Shown here in pieces: positions 1 to 20,763 of a stretch of DNA of 64,000 nucleotides (position 1 is its first letter; each line of letters starts with the position of its first letter). The position numbers and the translations under genes were made by a program. The DNA lies in contig NC_065539.1 in NCBI RefSeq assembly GCF_932294415.1, positions 47,716,501-47,780,500 on the forward strand, read 5' to 3'. The notes beneath the pieces were generated by a model. That model made no database searches. It was not told the origin of the DNA and saw only the letters and a list, made by a program, of their open reading frames with translations. This stretch comes from Quercus robur. Lineage: Eukaryota > Streptophyta > Magnoliopsida > Fagales > Fagaceae.

Positions 1-321
1 CGTGGGCGGCTTGGTTCCCCTTCTACTCATAAAAATTCACCTGATTTCAGAAAGAGAGATGCAAGGGAATCGAGTACTGGCACAGCATTAGCCAGGATTG
101 AAACTGGTGGTGGTTCTGGGAGAAAATTGGGTTTGGATGAGTTAGAGCGACATGAATCTCAGAGAGATAGCCCCGTAGGTACTGGGAGAGCAAGGGAAAC
201 ACCAAGGAATCGTGATTTAGATAGAGAACGTGCTGTGGCAGAGGCAAAAGTATGGGGTGAGAATTGGAGAGAGAAGAAGCGGGCAAACGCGATGGGTAGC
301 TTCGATGGTACATATGAGTAA
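1..321 (+). CDS. 3' end of an unrecognised arginine- and glycine-rich protein gene (partial)
   Basis: The first plus frame is open from base 1 to a TAA at 319-321, giving about 106 C-terminal residues. The segment is hydrophilic, rich in Arg, Glu, Ser and Gly, has no membrane segment, and ends in a more ordered-looking stretch (AEAKVWGENWREKKRANA, then MGSFDGTYE). Such composition is common in plant RNA-processing or nuclear scaffold proteins, but I do not recognise the family and assign no function. The start lies outside the window, so the frame is probably the last coding exon. An internal TTG at 127 also opens this frame, but nothing favours it as a start. The reading frame lacks simple repeats and its composition differs from the AT-rich flank, which supports coding. 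Confidence 0.55.
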   Translation, partial: RGRLGSPSTHKNSPDFRKRDARESSTGTALARIETGGGSGRKLGLDELERHESQRDSPVGTGRARETPRNRDLDRERAVAEAKVWGENWREKKRANAMGSFDGTYE

Positions 322-1284
322 ATACATTAAAGCTCCAAGTCATTTTACATGAGTCTTCTAGGGAGGAAATGTTGCATTGGGAGTAATCATAAAGAAAGAG
401 AATGTGCAAGATGAATCATCCTTTAATTTCTTGGAGTCCATGTACACCCAGGAAATAAAGGGGGTCTTGTATCCAACCTTGACTGTTGCTTGTCTTATAT
501 CATTCTTGTTGTTGAGTACAGAAACTGAACAATGCGTAATTATGTGGTAATGGAAGGAATCACAGTTAGATGGAACAGGGGAGAGGGTTGCTGTTGTGAT
601 ATGGGGCATTTAGATGTAATCCCTCAGCATAATGTTGTCTGCAACACATGTTCATCTATGTATCTAGGAATTTCAGGAGTCTGTTACAGAGAGCCATGAA
701 GTCTAATTTTTGCCCCCATATAATATTGTCTGTACGTGGGGAAACTTAGTGGGTTTGGTGTGGGTGTCAGTTACATCTTGTACTTTCATAGGTATATGGA
801 TTTGAGTTATGTTTTCGGCTTATACAGAAAGGTTTGATCATATTGCTCTCATGTAATGATCTCTCTCTCTCGAATGGAATTAAAATTTTAAAATAGTGAA
901 AATGCCATTGTTGAGAACGCAGTTCAAAGCTGATACGCGGTTCTGTAACCTGTCGACTTTGTTGAATACCAAACATTTCAGAGAACCAGTCGAGCTGCCA
1001 TGTTATATTAAGGAATGTCATGGAATTCAATTGGAATCCTCTTTTGACAATTAGAACTGAAGAGGTCGTCTTTAGATCACCTTACTTATCCGGCCCAATA
1101 CTGAAACCTGGAAAATAGAATGCAGCAACCTCGTATCGTAGGAGTGATGCAACCTATAGACTGAAAGGCTCACAACAAAATCTCATAACGTTACCTTTGT
1201 TCTGAACTATGGTAGATCTCAAAATATGGTAGATCATATGAAATGATAAGATTTTGTTGTACCACACGGATAGGAATAGCTTAA
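322..1284. other. 3' flank of the first gene and intergenic DNA
   Basis: I see no gene here. The first few hundred bases are probably the 3' untranslated region of the upstream plus-strand gene. The rest is ordinary AT-rich DNA with a short CT tract near 860. Open frames in this stretch match nothing I know and lack coding bias. Confidence 0.5.
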
Positions 1285-2674
1285 CGCTCTGTTTGTTTCA
1301 GCATTAACGCTTTCTGGAAAATAGTTTATTTTTCAAAAAGTATTTTCTAGAAAACTATCTTATTTTCCAATGTTTAATAACCTTAAAAATGAGCTTGAGA
1401 ATGTTTTTTGGTGTTTGGTATGTAATTTTTAAAAAATATTTCTTGTATAATTTAAAACATGTGTATTATGTAAACCAACTAATGTAATCATTATAAATAA
1501 AAAACCAAGAATAAATTTGGTTTTCATACTAAAATTTTGACAATAAATACAATCAAAATTAATTAGTTGTCAAATTTTCATGATCTCTACCACTCATCTT
1601 GTTCATATATATGGACAGTAATGTATGTACGTATGTGTACACACACACATATATATATCAACCATTTGACTATATATATATATATATATATATTTGATAG
1701 GAAAATACATTTTCAATAAATATAAATAACAATAACCTTTAATTGTCTACTCTTTTTGTTGGTATACTAATTGTCTACTATGGTCAACCACAAGTCTTCA
1801 ATATTACTCTAAATTATGTATTTACATAATGTATCTGCATAATATATGATCACTGCATAAAGTATATGCCAGCAAATGCTATTCCCCTTAATAATTATCA
1901 TTCATTATATAACAATATTATCAGTCCACGGTAGAGATTGTCCCATGAAAAAGCAATTTAGAGCAATATAGGTACTATATTTAAAATTTTCATCTTTTAC
2001 TTGATTCATTCTTTCTTCTTCTTCTTTTATTTTATTTTTTTGCACTTTATGTACGAAAAAGAAGTAACTTTTGCTTGGAATCCATCAAACCGAAAATTTC
2101 TTAGAGAAAAAAAGAAAATCAAGCTTAAAATTCAAAGTAAAGAATTGAGATTTTGGTAAAGAGGAATGAAATAATTACCGCTGTAAATTTGTTCTCCTTT
2201 GCAAGCCGGAGCTATTAACCAATCAGTGAAAGAAAAAAAAATCTAATCAGAGAATTGTGTTACAAAGGAGAAGAGAAACATGAAGAAAAAAGAGAAGAGA
2301 GACAGTTAGAGAGAGAGATCTATGAGAAGAGGAGAGATCAAAGTTAATAACAATGAGAGTGTGAAGAGAGAAAAAGTAAAGGGAAGAGAGAATAAGTGAA
2401 AAAGCTTACCATGAGAGAAGACACCAAAAAAATATGTTTTCTATGGCTACAGACGAAGATAATATTTATAATAGATGCAAATGCGTGAAAGAGAGATTGT
2501 TTTCCAAATACTTTTTTGGAAAAACAACCTATAAAAAATAAACCTTATTTTTATCAGGATTTTTCGTTGACTAAAGATAGTTTTCCATTGACCAATTTTT
2601 TTTTATACTACCAAACATTGGAAAATGTAGAAAACTATCTTTACATAAAATTTTCCAACTAAACAAACAGTGTG
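1285..2674. mobile_element. PIF/Harbinger-like non-autonomous element, 1.39 kb
   Basis: The ends form an imperfect terminal inverted repeat. The left end reads CGCTCTGTTTGTTTCAG and the right end, read in reverse, CACACTGTTTGTTTAG. Similarity continues inward through GGAAAAT- and ATAGTTTTC-rich stretches for about 100 bases. TAA sits directly outside both ends (1282-1284 and 2675-2677), the 3-bp target duplication typical of PIF/Harbinger and Tourist-like elements. The interior holds a TA microsatellite (about 1665-1692), a purine-rich part (2270-2400) and no transposase. Family is inferred from the target site and TIR only. Confidence 0.65.
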
Positions 2675-3370
2675 TAAGAAGAGATCCTGTTACTAACGTG
2701 AAATAATGAGCTCCCTGATGATGAGAATATAGATGACGTACTTCAATAATTTTATTTTAAAAACCATTTTAATCAAAAATTTAGATGCGGTTGCATGTGC
2801 CATTGGTGGTATTCCTAGTTTAGACATGGCGACTGTGCCTGGAACTTGCAGCAGTGTTTTTTCTCCTCTGATTGAAACTTTTCTAATTTGATAGATTGGT
2901 CAAATTCCTGGAAAGCAGTTGAGAGTAGGCACTTTATTGCTGGTTGGTTCCAGGAGTTGGATTTGACTTTGGGTGCTTGTAAACTTTTCAGGAGACAAGG
3001 GCTGCAATTTGGGACCCTCGACCAACCGAATAGAAACAAACAAAAAGAAATATTTACATTCAAATAGAAAAATTGGGGGGATAGCCTTAAGCAGCTAATA
3101 CAGTATATTTCATTAGATGACCAGCTAAAATCAACTACAAGGTACAAAATACTGGAGTAGTTTCATTTATACAAATTCCAAAACTCTTCAGATCTAATAT
3201 ATTACCAATTCCATCAGTGAAACGATGAATTCTGAACCCTGATCCAAAAACAAGGGGATATAACAAACTAGTGCGCAAACTAGAGCCACTACTTGCCCAC
3301 ACTACTGCTACACCGTAATTTAAAGGGGGGTTCATCCCCCAAAAAAATTTCTTAATTTTATATTTCAATA
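2675..3370 (-). other. 3' flank and probable 3' UTR of the ISWI gene
   Basis: This lies directly after the stop codon of the minus-strand ISWI gene and probably contains its 3' untranslated region and the end of transcription. Small open frames here match no family I know. I could not place a poly(A) site with confidence. Confidence 0.4.
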
Positions 3371-12177
<8,807 letters not shown>

Positions 12178-13262
12178 GGCTTTTTTTCTCTCTCTCCCTC
12201 GGTTTCTCAGATCGAGGGTTTCGTATAAGTGCGTGTGTGTGAGACTATTTGGTGTATGTGCGTGTGAGAGAGAGAGAGAGCAGGAGGGCTAAAGAGAGAC
12301 CGATTTTTTTTTTTTAATATTTTGAAATAAAATTTGAGAAATGGGTGGGATAAGTGAGGGGGTATTTATAGCCGTTTGATTTGAGAAAGTGAGATGTGCG
12401 GTTCGAATTTAGCGAAGCAGGTTTGGGCTTTGGGGCAAAATAGAATTGAGAATTTCCCGCCAACGTTGGGGTGCAATGTGATTTCCCGCCGAGTTTGTGT
12501 GACCACTAACCATGTGGGCTTCTTCTCAAAAAAAACCTAACCAAGTGGGCTCGAACCCAAATGTTGTGGTGCGAGTGCGACGCTTGCTTGGCTGGTTCTA
12601 TTTATTTATTTATTTATTTATTATTATTATTAAGTAGTGATAGATACACAATACCATGTCAATTGAAAAATATGATTTCAATTAAAATTGTTAAATTGTG
12701 TTTTCAAAATAGTGCATGGAAGTGTGTAACAAAATAGTACAGTTGCAATATTTCACTAATCTTCTTAACTATTTAGTAATGAACACTTTATCCCTTGTTG
12801 TTGAGATTTCCATCACATTTAACCGAAAATTCAAATTGCTATTAAAGACGTTTTCTCGAAATAAAATTTGACTTTTTCTTCAAATTTGATGGAAATTCTA
12901 AATGCAGGAGATAATGTGCTCATTACCAATACTTAAGGAGGAACATATATTAAACCTAAATAAAAAACAGAGAGCAAATCTAAAACTATACATATATTAA
13001 ATTTAATTTCAGAGCAAAATAAATATTTTTTTTTTTAAATTAACTCCCTTAAAAACTTAAAAGCATCTGTACCCTTTTTCTTCAAAATATAAGAATAAAT
13101 TGAAATTTTTAAAAAACCATTTTCCTCCAATTTTTTTTTTCAGCTACCAAACAAACCCTAATTGACCATTTCAAAATTTTGATACTTTTTTAAGAGAAAA
13201 ATCCCCAATTTTATGAGCAAAACCCTAATTCGGCAACCGGCCATAGAAAAATTGAAACGCAA

Positions 13263-13294
<32 letters not shown>

Positions 13295-13298
13295 GTAC
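12178..13298 (-). promoter_or_regulatory. 5' leader and promoter region of the ISWI gene, then AT-rich spacer
   Basis: The bases just upstream of the ISWI start carry CT/GA tracts (about 12186-12205 and 12267-12285), common in plant leaders. A clear TATA box was not found; TATTTATAG near 12364 is on the other strand. From about 12590 the sequence turns AT-rich, with a TTTA tetranucleotide run at 12598-12625. No gene is visible. Confidence 0.4.
13262..13295. repeat. (GA)n microsatellite beside the SKA1-like exon
   Basis: A pure GA run ends four bases before the donor of the SKA1-like second exon. A second GA run lies at 13503-13520 beside the first exon's donor. The pairing of GA tracts with both donors is unusual. 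Confidence 0.85.
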
Positions 13299-13549
13299 TT
13301 TGGCTTTAGGAATGGCGAGGGTTTCGTCGCGCAAGCAGTCCTTGATAGAGTGAAGCTGAAGCTCCATCCCCTTCAATGCTGCGTCCACCGCTGACAAATC
13401 CGTTATGCTTGTCGCCGGGTACACTGCAATTTGCAAACAACAACATCAACATCATCCATGGATGAAGACGTGGACGAACCTGATTGGACGAAAAAGAGAA
13501 AAGAGAGAGAGAGAGAGAGACTGTTGCGGGCAATGACGAGGTCTTTAAG
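13299..13549 (-). pseudogene. Two-exon relic resembling the kinetochore protein SKA1
   Basis: Two exon-like pieces read in one frame across a GT-AG intron. They are 13549-13522 (LKDLVIARN plus one base) and 13423-13299, starting YPATSITDLSAVDAALKG and ending LAIPKAK; the joining codon is Met. The pattern (coiled-coil-like, DLSAVDAALKxMELQ, then IPKAK) resembles what I remember of plant SKA1, a spindle and kinetochore protein that links microtubules to chromosomes; the match is from memory and tentative. No start exon or later exon is visible on either side. Both donors run straight into GA/CT microsatellites, and the upstream donor (GTCTCT) is weak. I therefore read it as a gene fragment, moved here or left over, rather than a working gene. 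A short unrelated coding exon is the alternative. Confidence 0.4.
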
Positions 13550-14502
13550 CTATTGACGTGGTAGATTGATAATTTGATAGTAGTAAGTAAAAAAGTGATG
13601 TTAGTGGTGGACTTAAATAAAAACTAATAAAAGTTTGTCAACTCAACTTGTGAAAAATGTTGTGATTTTTTTTTTTTTGTATTGCTCTTTTTTTTAGAAG
13701 TGTTATATTCATAATATTTTTCATAACAAACCTTAGATGTTAATTTGTTACTGGTTCTAATTTGAACTCATCATTGAAATTAATTTTTTATCATCAATAA
13801 TACCCTATAACAATCTATCTCTTAGAATTTATTTTGAAAGTGTTATGAAAAATTTTATGGATATAAATTTTTTTTTGTTTTTCATTTGATAAAAAAATAT
13901 TATTTTATTCATTGGCTAATATTTAGACTTAATTAGTACTATTTTAATATTTTTTAAAAACCCTATAAATTAAAATTTAAGAGCTTTTTTTAATTTGGAA
14001 CCTTAGGTAACCGCATTAGTTGCTTTATATATGGAACCGACACTGCGTTCAAACGTTACAGTGTAAAATAGAAAGTCAAGCTAACTGCAGAAACAGAGTA
14101 GGCACAATGCGAACACACTAAAGACTAAACAACAGAATCTTTTTTTTTTTTTGGATGGAACACTAAACAACAGAACCTCTAAAAAAAAAAAAAAAAAAAA
14201 AAACCCAGCCAAGCAATAAACTGTAAGAGACAAAATAAGCCTTATATTATATAATATAATCAAAACCACCGTCACTGTCTGATCTTGTTGTAAAAGGAGA
14301 TTAAAGTTATTAAATCATTAATTAAAACTCCTTGTGTGTATATCATTAATGCTTGTTTTAGTGAACTTTTAAAATATATTAATAATTGGGGTCTTAATAT
14401 GCATCATAATTGTGTTGCTAAGTAATATTGATTAGAAATTATATAACCTTTAAAAAAATTAATAATAATCATATAGTTCTCTCTTTGAAACAAAGATACT
14501 TA
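13550..14502. other. AT-rich intergenic DNA
   Basis: No gene seen. It holds poly-T and poly-A runs (13667-13680, 14141-14153, 14180-14202). A segment at about 13690-13870 has CATAACA and TGTTATG motifs in opposite orientation, probably the remains of a small inverted-repeat element related to others in this window (16770-16900, 26940-27060). Confidence 0.4.
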
Positions 14503-15258
14503 GAGCAACCGCATCAGTCAATGAAAAATCTTGCAAAATATAAAAAATAGCACATTTTACACATTTTGACCAAAAAAACACCCACATCAGTGGGTGTAAA
14601 ATTGCGCATAAATGCAAAAAGTGCTACAATAACCGTGCATATATGTACAATTATTGTAACTCTTCTATACATTATTTTAATAATTTCTAATTTCGCTCCC
14701 TTTTTTTTTCTCTCTCCTCTCCATTTGCAAAACCAACGCATCTTCTCTCCCTCATCATCTTCTTCTTCCTCTAATAAACACACTCCCACAAACACAAAAT
14801 CAAAAATCAACCACAAAACCAACCACAAAAATCAAAAATCAACCACAGACACTACAAAACCAAACACACCCACACATGAACAAACCAACAGAGACAGAGA
14901 GAGTGGATCAACGCTTGTGGATCGGCGAGTATCGGCGCTTATGATTGGCGAATATCGGTGCTTGGATTAGCAAGTATCAGTGCTTGGATTGGAGTTTCAG
15001 AGAGAAGAGTTTCTCGCCATGCTTGGATTTGAGTTTCAGATGGGAATAGAGAGAGTCTCGTGAGTGGAGAGAGAGAGTTTGAGATAAATATATATATATA
15101 TATATAAAAAAGTGAGAAAAATAATTATTTAAATAAAATAGATGGTAAAATAGACAAACTAATGTGGGTGTTTTGTAAAAATGAGTATGTAAAATAGAAA
15201 AATTAGACTTTTAGTGTAGAATAGAAGGAAATTTTTACACTTACCGATGCGGTTGCTC
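14503..15258. mobile_element. Tourist-like MITE (PIF/Harbinger), 756 bp
   Basis: The left end GAGCAACCGCATCAGT pairs with the right end ACCGATGCGGTTGCTC, an almost perfect inverted repeat. Both sides carry TTA (14500-14502 and 15259-15261), the 3-bp target duplication of the PIF/Harbinger group. The interior encodes no transposase. It contains a CT-rich stretch, CAAAATCAAAAATCAAC-type repeats (about 14790-14850), and three to four copies of a roughly 22-base unit (GTATCGGTGCTTGGATT-like) at about 14926-14990. Open frames inside have only low-complexity products and are not genes. Confidence 0.8.
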
Positions 15259-16599
15259 TTAGTGCTAATTCTCATATTCCTTTTAGTCTAATTAATTAAA
15301 CGATCAACAACAGCAACAAAACTGTTTGGCAAGTCGAACAATCCCAATGTCATTTTATGAAGAGTAGAACAATAAAGCATCCTCGTCAAATAAAGATGTC
15401 TCCAATGGAGCTATTTCTAAATTTTTGGTGGGTTTAGTAGGGCGCAGTGAAGATGTTTTTTGTTAATCAATACCATGAATTGTTGCCTCATGCTCCCACA
15501 AATGTACTTACCTAAAGCATTCCAAATATTTTTTTATTCATAGGGTCATGAACATTGAATTCAGCTACCAATCATAGTCACCAAGTTGAAAAATCCTCAT
15601 TTCGTTTTCCCGCGATTGTAAGGTAAGCTTCATAACTCTCACTTATACAAAAAGGTCACAGTCATCACTTACTAAGCATCGGTAGATTCGGTTTTGTAAT
15701 TGTATAGGATATATCCTATATTTTGAATTCCATTCCGTTTTGGTACATAAATTTGTGCACTAAATCATATATTCTATCTGAATCAAAATTTCGGCCAGTA
15801 CCAGCTAGGGACGACAACCTTTTCCAGTCACTCCTTAACCTGCGCCATCTCGCTCTACCCTGCGCTGGTTTTCCTCGCCCCGCAAAGTAGTGGAGTGGGG
15901 ATGGGGCATAAGACAAAGTCACAAGACAATTTTACTTTTCAATGATAAGAACTAAAAGGATTATCTTTGTTCTGAGTGAAACAACAACGAAATAAAAATA
16001 TTTGCTATTTTATAAGAGCCCTGATAAGGTTTCTCCTACATTCTATATTATGAAGCGATAAAAGGGAGGCTCTTATACATTTTTCCTCATCTCTAATGTC
16101 AGGAAACCACTTCAAATATATAATATGAAATAATTACACTCAATATGACAGTATACTCCTTTCCACGGTTTTGTTTGTGTTGTTCAAAATGTTGGTAAGC
16201 TGTAGGCCATTAATTCTAATCAACAAAAATATGATATCTCAAGTGATTTTTAAATTTAAAATGACTTTTCCTTTACCATTCTTCTAATTCCTTTAGTTGT
16301 TTCTCAAAAAAAAAAATCCTTTAGTTATTATAAAAATCAGTTACATGTTGAGGTAAATAAATTTTTAAAAATTCAGTTAAAAACATGGATCATAAACACA
16401 ATAATTTTTTTTTTGGAGGAACCATAAACACAACAGTTAATAGTATGTATTAGTCTTGTGACAAAAAGAGTATATAATATTTTTTTTTGGATCAAGAGTA
16501 TATAACTCAGCTAACACGTTTAGCTAAAAAAATTACACGGACAATAAACACAATAGTACATTGTCAAATCTTATATAAAAAAAATTTAAAAAAAAGTAA
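15259..16599. other. Intergenic DNA with a degraded GC-richer repeat fragment
   Basis: No gene seen. A GC-richer patch at about 15795-15905 (TAGGGACGACAACCTTTTCC, then GCGCCATCTCGC and CCCCGCAAAG motifs) looks like an old transposon piece of a kind common in plant genomes, but I cannot name the family. The rest is AT-rich. Confidence 0.4.
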
Positions 16600-16760
16600 A
16601 TTTTAGTTAGCTTAACTGGTAAAATTTCTGATAGTTGAATAAGAGATATGGAGTTCAATCCTTACCTATATTAAAAATCGATTAGTGTCTTAGTTTGATG
16701 ATAAAGAGTTAAAACTATTATCAAGAGCGAACACCATAAGTTAAAACTCTTATAAAAAAA
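16600..16760 (+). mobile_element. tRNA-derived SINE, diverged
   Basis: A box A-like TTAGCTTAACTGG is followed about 40 bases later by a box B-like GGAGTTCAATCC, then a roughly 90-base body and an A-rich end. AAAAAAGTAA-like sequence on both sides may be the target duplication. It is non-coding and too diverged to be a tRNA gene. A related, older copy lies at about 43730-43870. Confidence 0.5.
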
Positions 16761-16958
16761 AGTAATGCTACAAGTACAAACTATTTGACAACATTTTTAC
16801 AAACTACTGATGTGACAAATTCTTATTAGTTCTAATATGAGTCCACCATTAACATCACATTTATATTTATAAAAAAAAATATTAAAAAAAATATATATAT
16901 ATATATAATAGAAATCAGTTGCAAAAATTTTGTCTATGTTCAAAACCATATTGATTGT

Positions 16959-17559
16959 TGTTAATAGTCATTTTCGCGACAATTTTTATGGTTTGATAGA
17001 ACGACTAAGCTTAATTGCTTAGCAGATCTGACTAATGTATCTTATCAGTGTATTTTGCTTTGTTGCATGGCCTAAGCCCATGCAAATGGTTGGGGAATTA
17101 AGTAGGAATGATTTGGTGGGTTTGGGTTAGTTCCTATTAGACCTTTTACATGGGCCCAGTCCATATGTGTCACAAAGTGGGCTAGGGACGCTGGAGGGAC
17201 TTAGGGCCCATGAAGGAGGTCCAGTGTCAAAAATTTCTACCCCAGATTTGGCTCCATGCTCTAGGTGACTATGCCCCTAATTTTCAGCCCAGCTCCATTT
17301 TCCACACCAAAGCACAGCTAACTCTAAGAAAAAGGCTGAGCAGCCTAACCCACTCAACCACCCAAATGTAGTTTTCCAAGGCCTACAAAGACCAGAGACA
17401 GTAGCCATGAAGAGGAAACAACTTTATTTCCAAAATCATGCAAAAAGCAACCAAACCTTTCCTTGGCTTTCCAAATAACAGATGAATTTAACGAACCCAA
17501 GGGGAGTTTTTGGGCTCATTTCTGCAATCTCGGCCTTTGTCGTGAAAATTACCTAGACA
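16959..17559 (+). repeat. 5' LTR of the Ty3/gypsy fossil
   Basis: This 601-bp repeat begins TGTTAATAG and ends TAGACA. It matches the right LTR closely over most of its length. The two are unequal in size. Confidence 0.9.
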
Positions 17560-18018
17560 TTTTGGTGCCTCTGCTGGGGAGTCAAGCAGCTAAGGAAGGA
17601 GAAACCATGCCTCCCAAGTCAAAAAACCAACATATGTCCCACACCATCGCTCCATCTTAAAGGGCAGCCGCTGATGCTTCCTCTTTGAGGGAAGTACGTC
17701 TTGATGAGGAGGTTGAACAAGCCCCTCGGCAAATGAAGGAATTATTTGAAATGATGCAAGGCATGTAATGGAACCAGGACAACCTTACTCAGGCTATCTA
17801 GTGCATTGAAGAATCAAACAAGGCTCGCGATAAGGAAAATCCACGGCGAGAGGAGCTCACACTCGAAAAAGGTCAAAATGAAAAGGTGGCGAATAATAGC
17901 AAAAAAAACTAGGTAGGACAAAGCCAATGATGCTCTTGGTGCTAATAATGATTCTCAATATGTCACACTTGCCAACATAGCAAAGCTCATTGAGAGGGAA
18001 CAAGCGAAAATCTCCAAA

Positions 18019-18924
18019 GTGTCAAAGCAATTTGTTCGCCAACCTCCTTACCCGTCTGAGCTATTGCGCAAACCATATCCTCAAAATTATGACGTTCCCA
18101 CATTCTCACTCTATGATGGACGACGAGGAAATGCTCTTGAGCATGTAAGCAAGTTCATAGATACTATGGGCCCATACACTAGTGATTCAGAGTTATGCCT
18201 TTGCGAATTTTTCAAGTCGCTTTCTGACAAGGCTTATTTATGGTACATCACGATCCCAACCGGATCGATCAAGTTGTGGGAGGACATGGTGGAATGCTTC
18301 TGTGGGAAGTATTACCAAGAGCAAGAGGATGTTACATTGATTGGGTTGCACAACACTAAGCAAAGGACCGACGAAGATTTACTTGATTACATACGGCAAT
18401 TCCGAGATATAGCCCTCAAATGCCATGTGAAGTACGAGGAGCATGAATTGGTTGAAATTTGCATTGATAATATGTTTTCTGAGTACAAAATTCACCTTGA
18501 GAATTTTAAGATCAAGCAATTTGCTTCGCTACTCCGAAAGGCCTGCAAAACCATAACATCTTGGAAGACAAACGAGAGAGCATGGAAAACAAGTGAGTGG
18601 TCAAAGACTGATAAGGGGAATGCTCCCCAAGCGCTTTTGGTGGCTACCAATGAGCCCGCTAGCAAGAAGAAGCGCGAGAAAGGCAAGGCAATTGAAGAAT
18701 ATCTGCCCATATCTTGCATGTCAAAGGAGTTGAGTGTCATCCTTGATCGGTGGATCATGGACAAAGTGATAAAACTGTACAAGATTGATAAAGAGCCAAC
18801 CAAGGAAGACAAGAAACATTCACGTTTTGTCCCTACCATAGATATGTTCATCACCCAACTATGGAATGTCACTACATACGAAGGTTGTTTCATGAGAAAT
18901 TGGCAGACGGCACTCTCGAAGTAG
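18019..18924 (+). pseudogene. gag-like region of the Ty3/gypsy fossil
   Basis: The translated stretch resembles the retrotransposon gag domain (Retrotrans_gag). It has a PTFSLYDGRRG-like entry, a LSDKAYLWY motif and a LLDYIRQFRD motif in the usual order. This is a part of a dead element, treated as a fossil. Confidence 0.8.
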
Positions 18925-20046
18925 GCCGTAGCACTCAAGGTGTACAAAGAAATCCTTTGCCTCAGCAAGATAGGGGAAAGGGGATGATCGTTGTGGTCAG
19001 ACATGCTGGCGACGAAGAAGAGAATCCCATGATATCTGCCACACTTACTCCAGTCGCTAATAAGACATTGCAAAGAAGTCCCGCGTTTCATTCATTGTTC
19101 AACCAATTGGGATTAACCCCCGAGGATAGAACAGTAGCGACAGAAGCCATAGTTGGCATTGCATCCTCATCTGAATCCCATTGTTTTACAGCAGAAGTTT
19201 ACGCGATTCAAGCCTTTCTAGAGATGACCAACGCGATCACCTTTACTGATGAAGACATGGAAGTCCAATACATCGATCACAAGAGGCCATTATATGTCTC
19301 AGCAATGATAAATGAAGTTCATGTGAGGAGAGCCCTCGTGAACATCGACTCATCCCTCAATGTTACTCCATTAAGTACTCTTGTTGCAGCAGTCATTTCC
19401 CGGAGAAAAATACAAGGATTGCCAATGGAGATTATTGGATTCGGAAGAGGATGCGAACATACCATTGGACACATTCAGTTAGTACTAAAGGTCGAACCAC
19501 TCATGGGGCTCACCAGGTTCCATGCTCTTGTTCTTCTGTGTCCTACCATGTGTCATTAGGAAGGTCATGGCTGCACAAGCACGAGCTTATATCGTCTACC
19601 TATCATCAATGAGTAAAGGGACGCTTAAACGGAAAATCGATTCATATCCCAGCCAGTTTTACTCTTTTTGACCAATCAGAGGCTCATTATCTAGAAGCGG
19701 CCTTTTATAATCAATTGACCATAAGTGAAGAGGACGCAATTGCGAAGCCCTTAAGCACCCCTTTGCCTAGTTGGGAGGATATTAAAGGAGGGTCTGAAGT
19801 GGACTTGCAAGATCTCCTTAAAAGGAGGAAGAAATGCAAAGAGTGAAGGGAGACGACCCATGATGCCCCAAGATGTGAGAAGATTCAACTGCCTGATGGG
19901 CGCACTAGTTATTGCTTGTGAAGGCATGCAGGGCCTGAATGTGCCAAGCAAGAAGGCCCCGAACTGACATAGGGGGTTGTCCTTCCTCCTGTTGTCTGTT
20001 AGAAGAAACATTTGATCCAACTAAAAAAGAAGCGGTATCGCAATAA

Positions 20047-20763
20047 GTGTTGACCCTGCCTAAGCTGTCGTCAATCAATGAGGAACTCGAAATAGTCAAT
20101 TTGGGCGATGATCATAATATGGAGCTTCCTATCTCCATCAATCCCTTACTCACGCCACCAGAGAAAAAGGAATTAGTGTCTTTGCTTAAAGAGTATTGCG
20201 ATGTGTTCGCATGGCAGTACGAAGAAATGCTGGGTCTAGATCCCGAAATGGTGGCTCATACTCTTAATATTGAACTGGGGGCTAAACTAGTGGTGCAGCC
20301 AAGGAGGATTTTCCATCTCGACATTGAAGCTCAAATTGTTCAAGAGGTTAAGAAGTTGTTAGCAGCAAGATTTATCAAGCTTATTGAACACCTACAGTGG
20401 CTCTCAAACATAGTTCCCATGAAGAAAAAGAACGGAAAGATAAGATGTTGTGTTGACTTTTGAGACCTGAAGAAAGTCTGCAAAAAGGACGAGTTTCCTC
20501 TCCTTAATATGGACCTGCTTTTTGACCTAGCCGCAGGTCATGAGATGTTCTCCTTTATGGATGGCTTTAGCGGCTACAATAAAATTAAAATGGAACCAAG
20601 AGACGCAGCCAAGATCCTCAATAAAGGATTCATGACAACTAAACCGACTGTTAACTACTCGATGAAATCATTGTGCTTGGTTCGTAGATGTTCCAACAAT
20701 GGAACACTCTTTAAAGGGACTGAGAATCGATGGATAGGTGTGCTTGGGCCTACGAAGTTGTAG
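20047..20763 (+). pseudogene. Reverse-transcriptase region of the Ty3/gypsy fossil
   Basis: Similarity to gypsy reverse transcriptase is visible from a YCDVFAWQYEEM-like entry through IVPMKKKNGKIR to FSFMDGFSGYNKI. The catalytic domain is incomplete. This is a part of a dead element, treated as a fossil. Confidence 0.8.

Noticed and set aside
14566-14970. 134-codon plus-strand open frame
   Set aside because: It lies wholly inside a MITE, and its product is low-complexity Ser/Thr/Asn/Lys from CT and AAATC repeats.
18492-19091. 199-codon minus-strand frame in the LTR fossil
   Set aside because: It is antisense to the gag-like region and has no family features.
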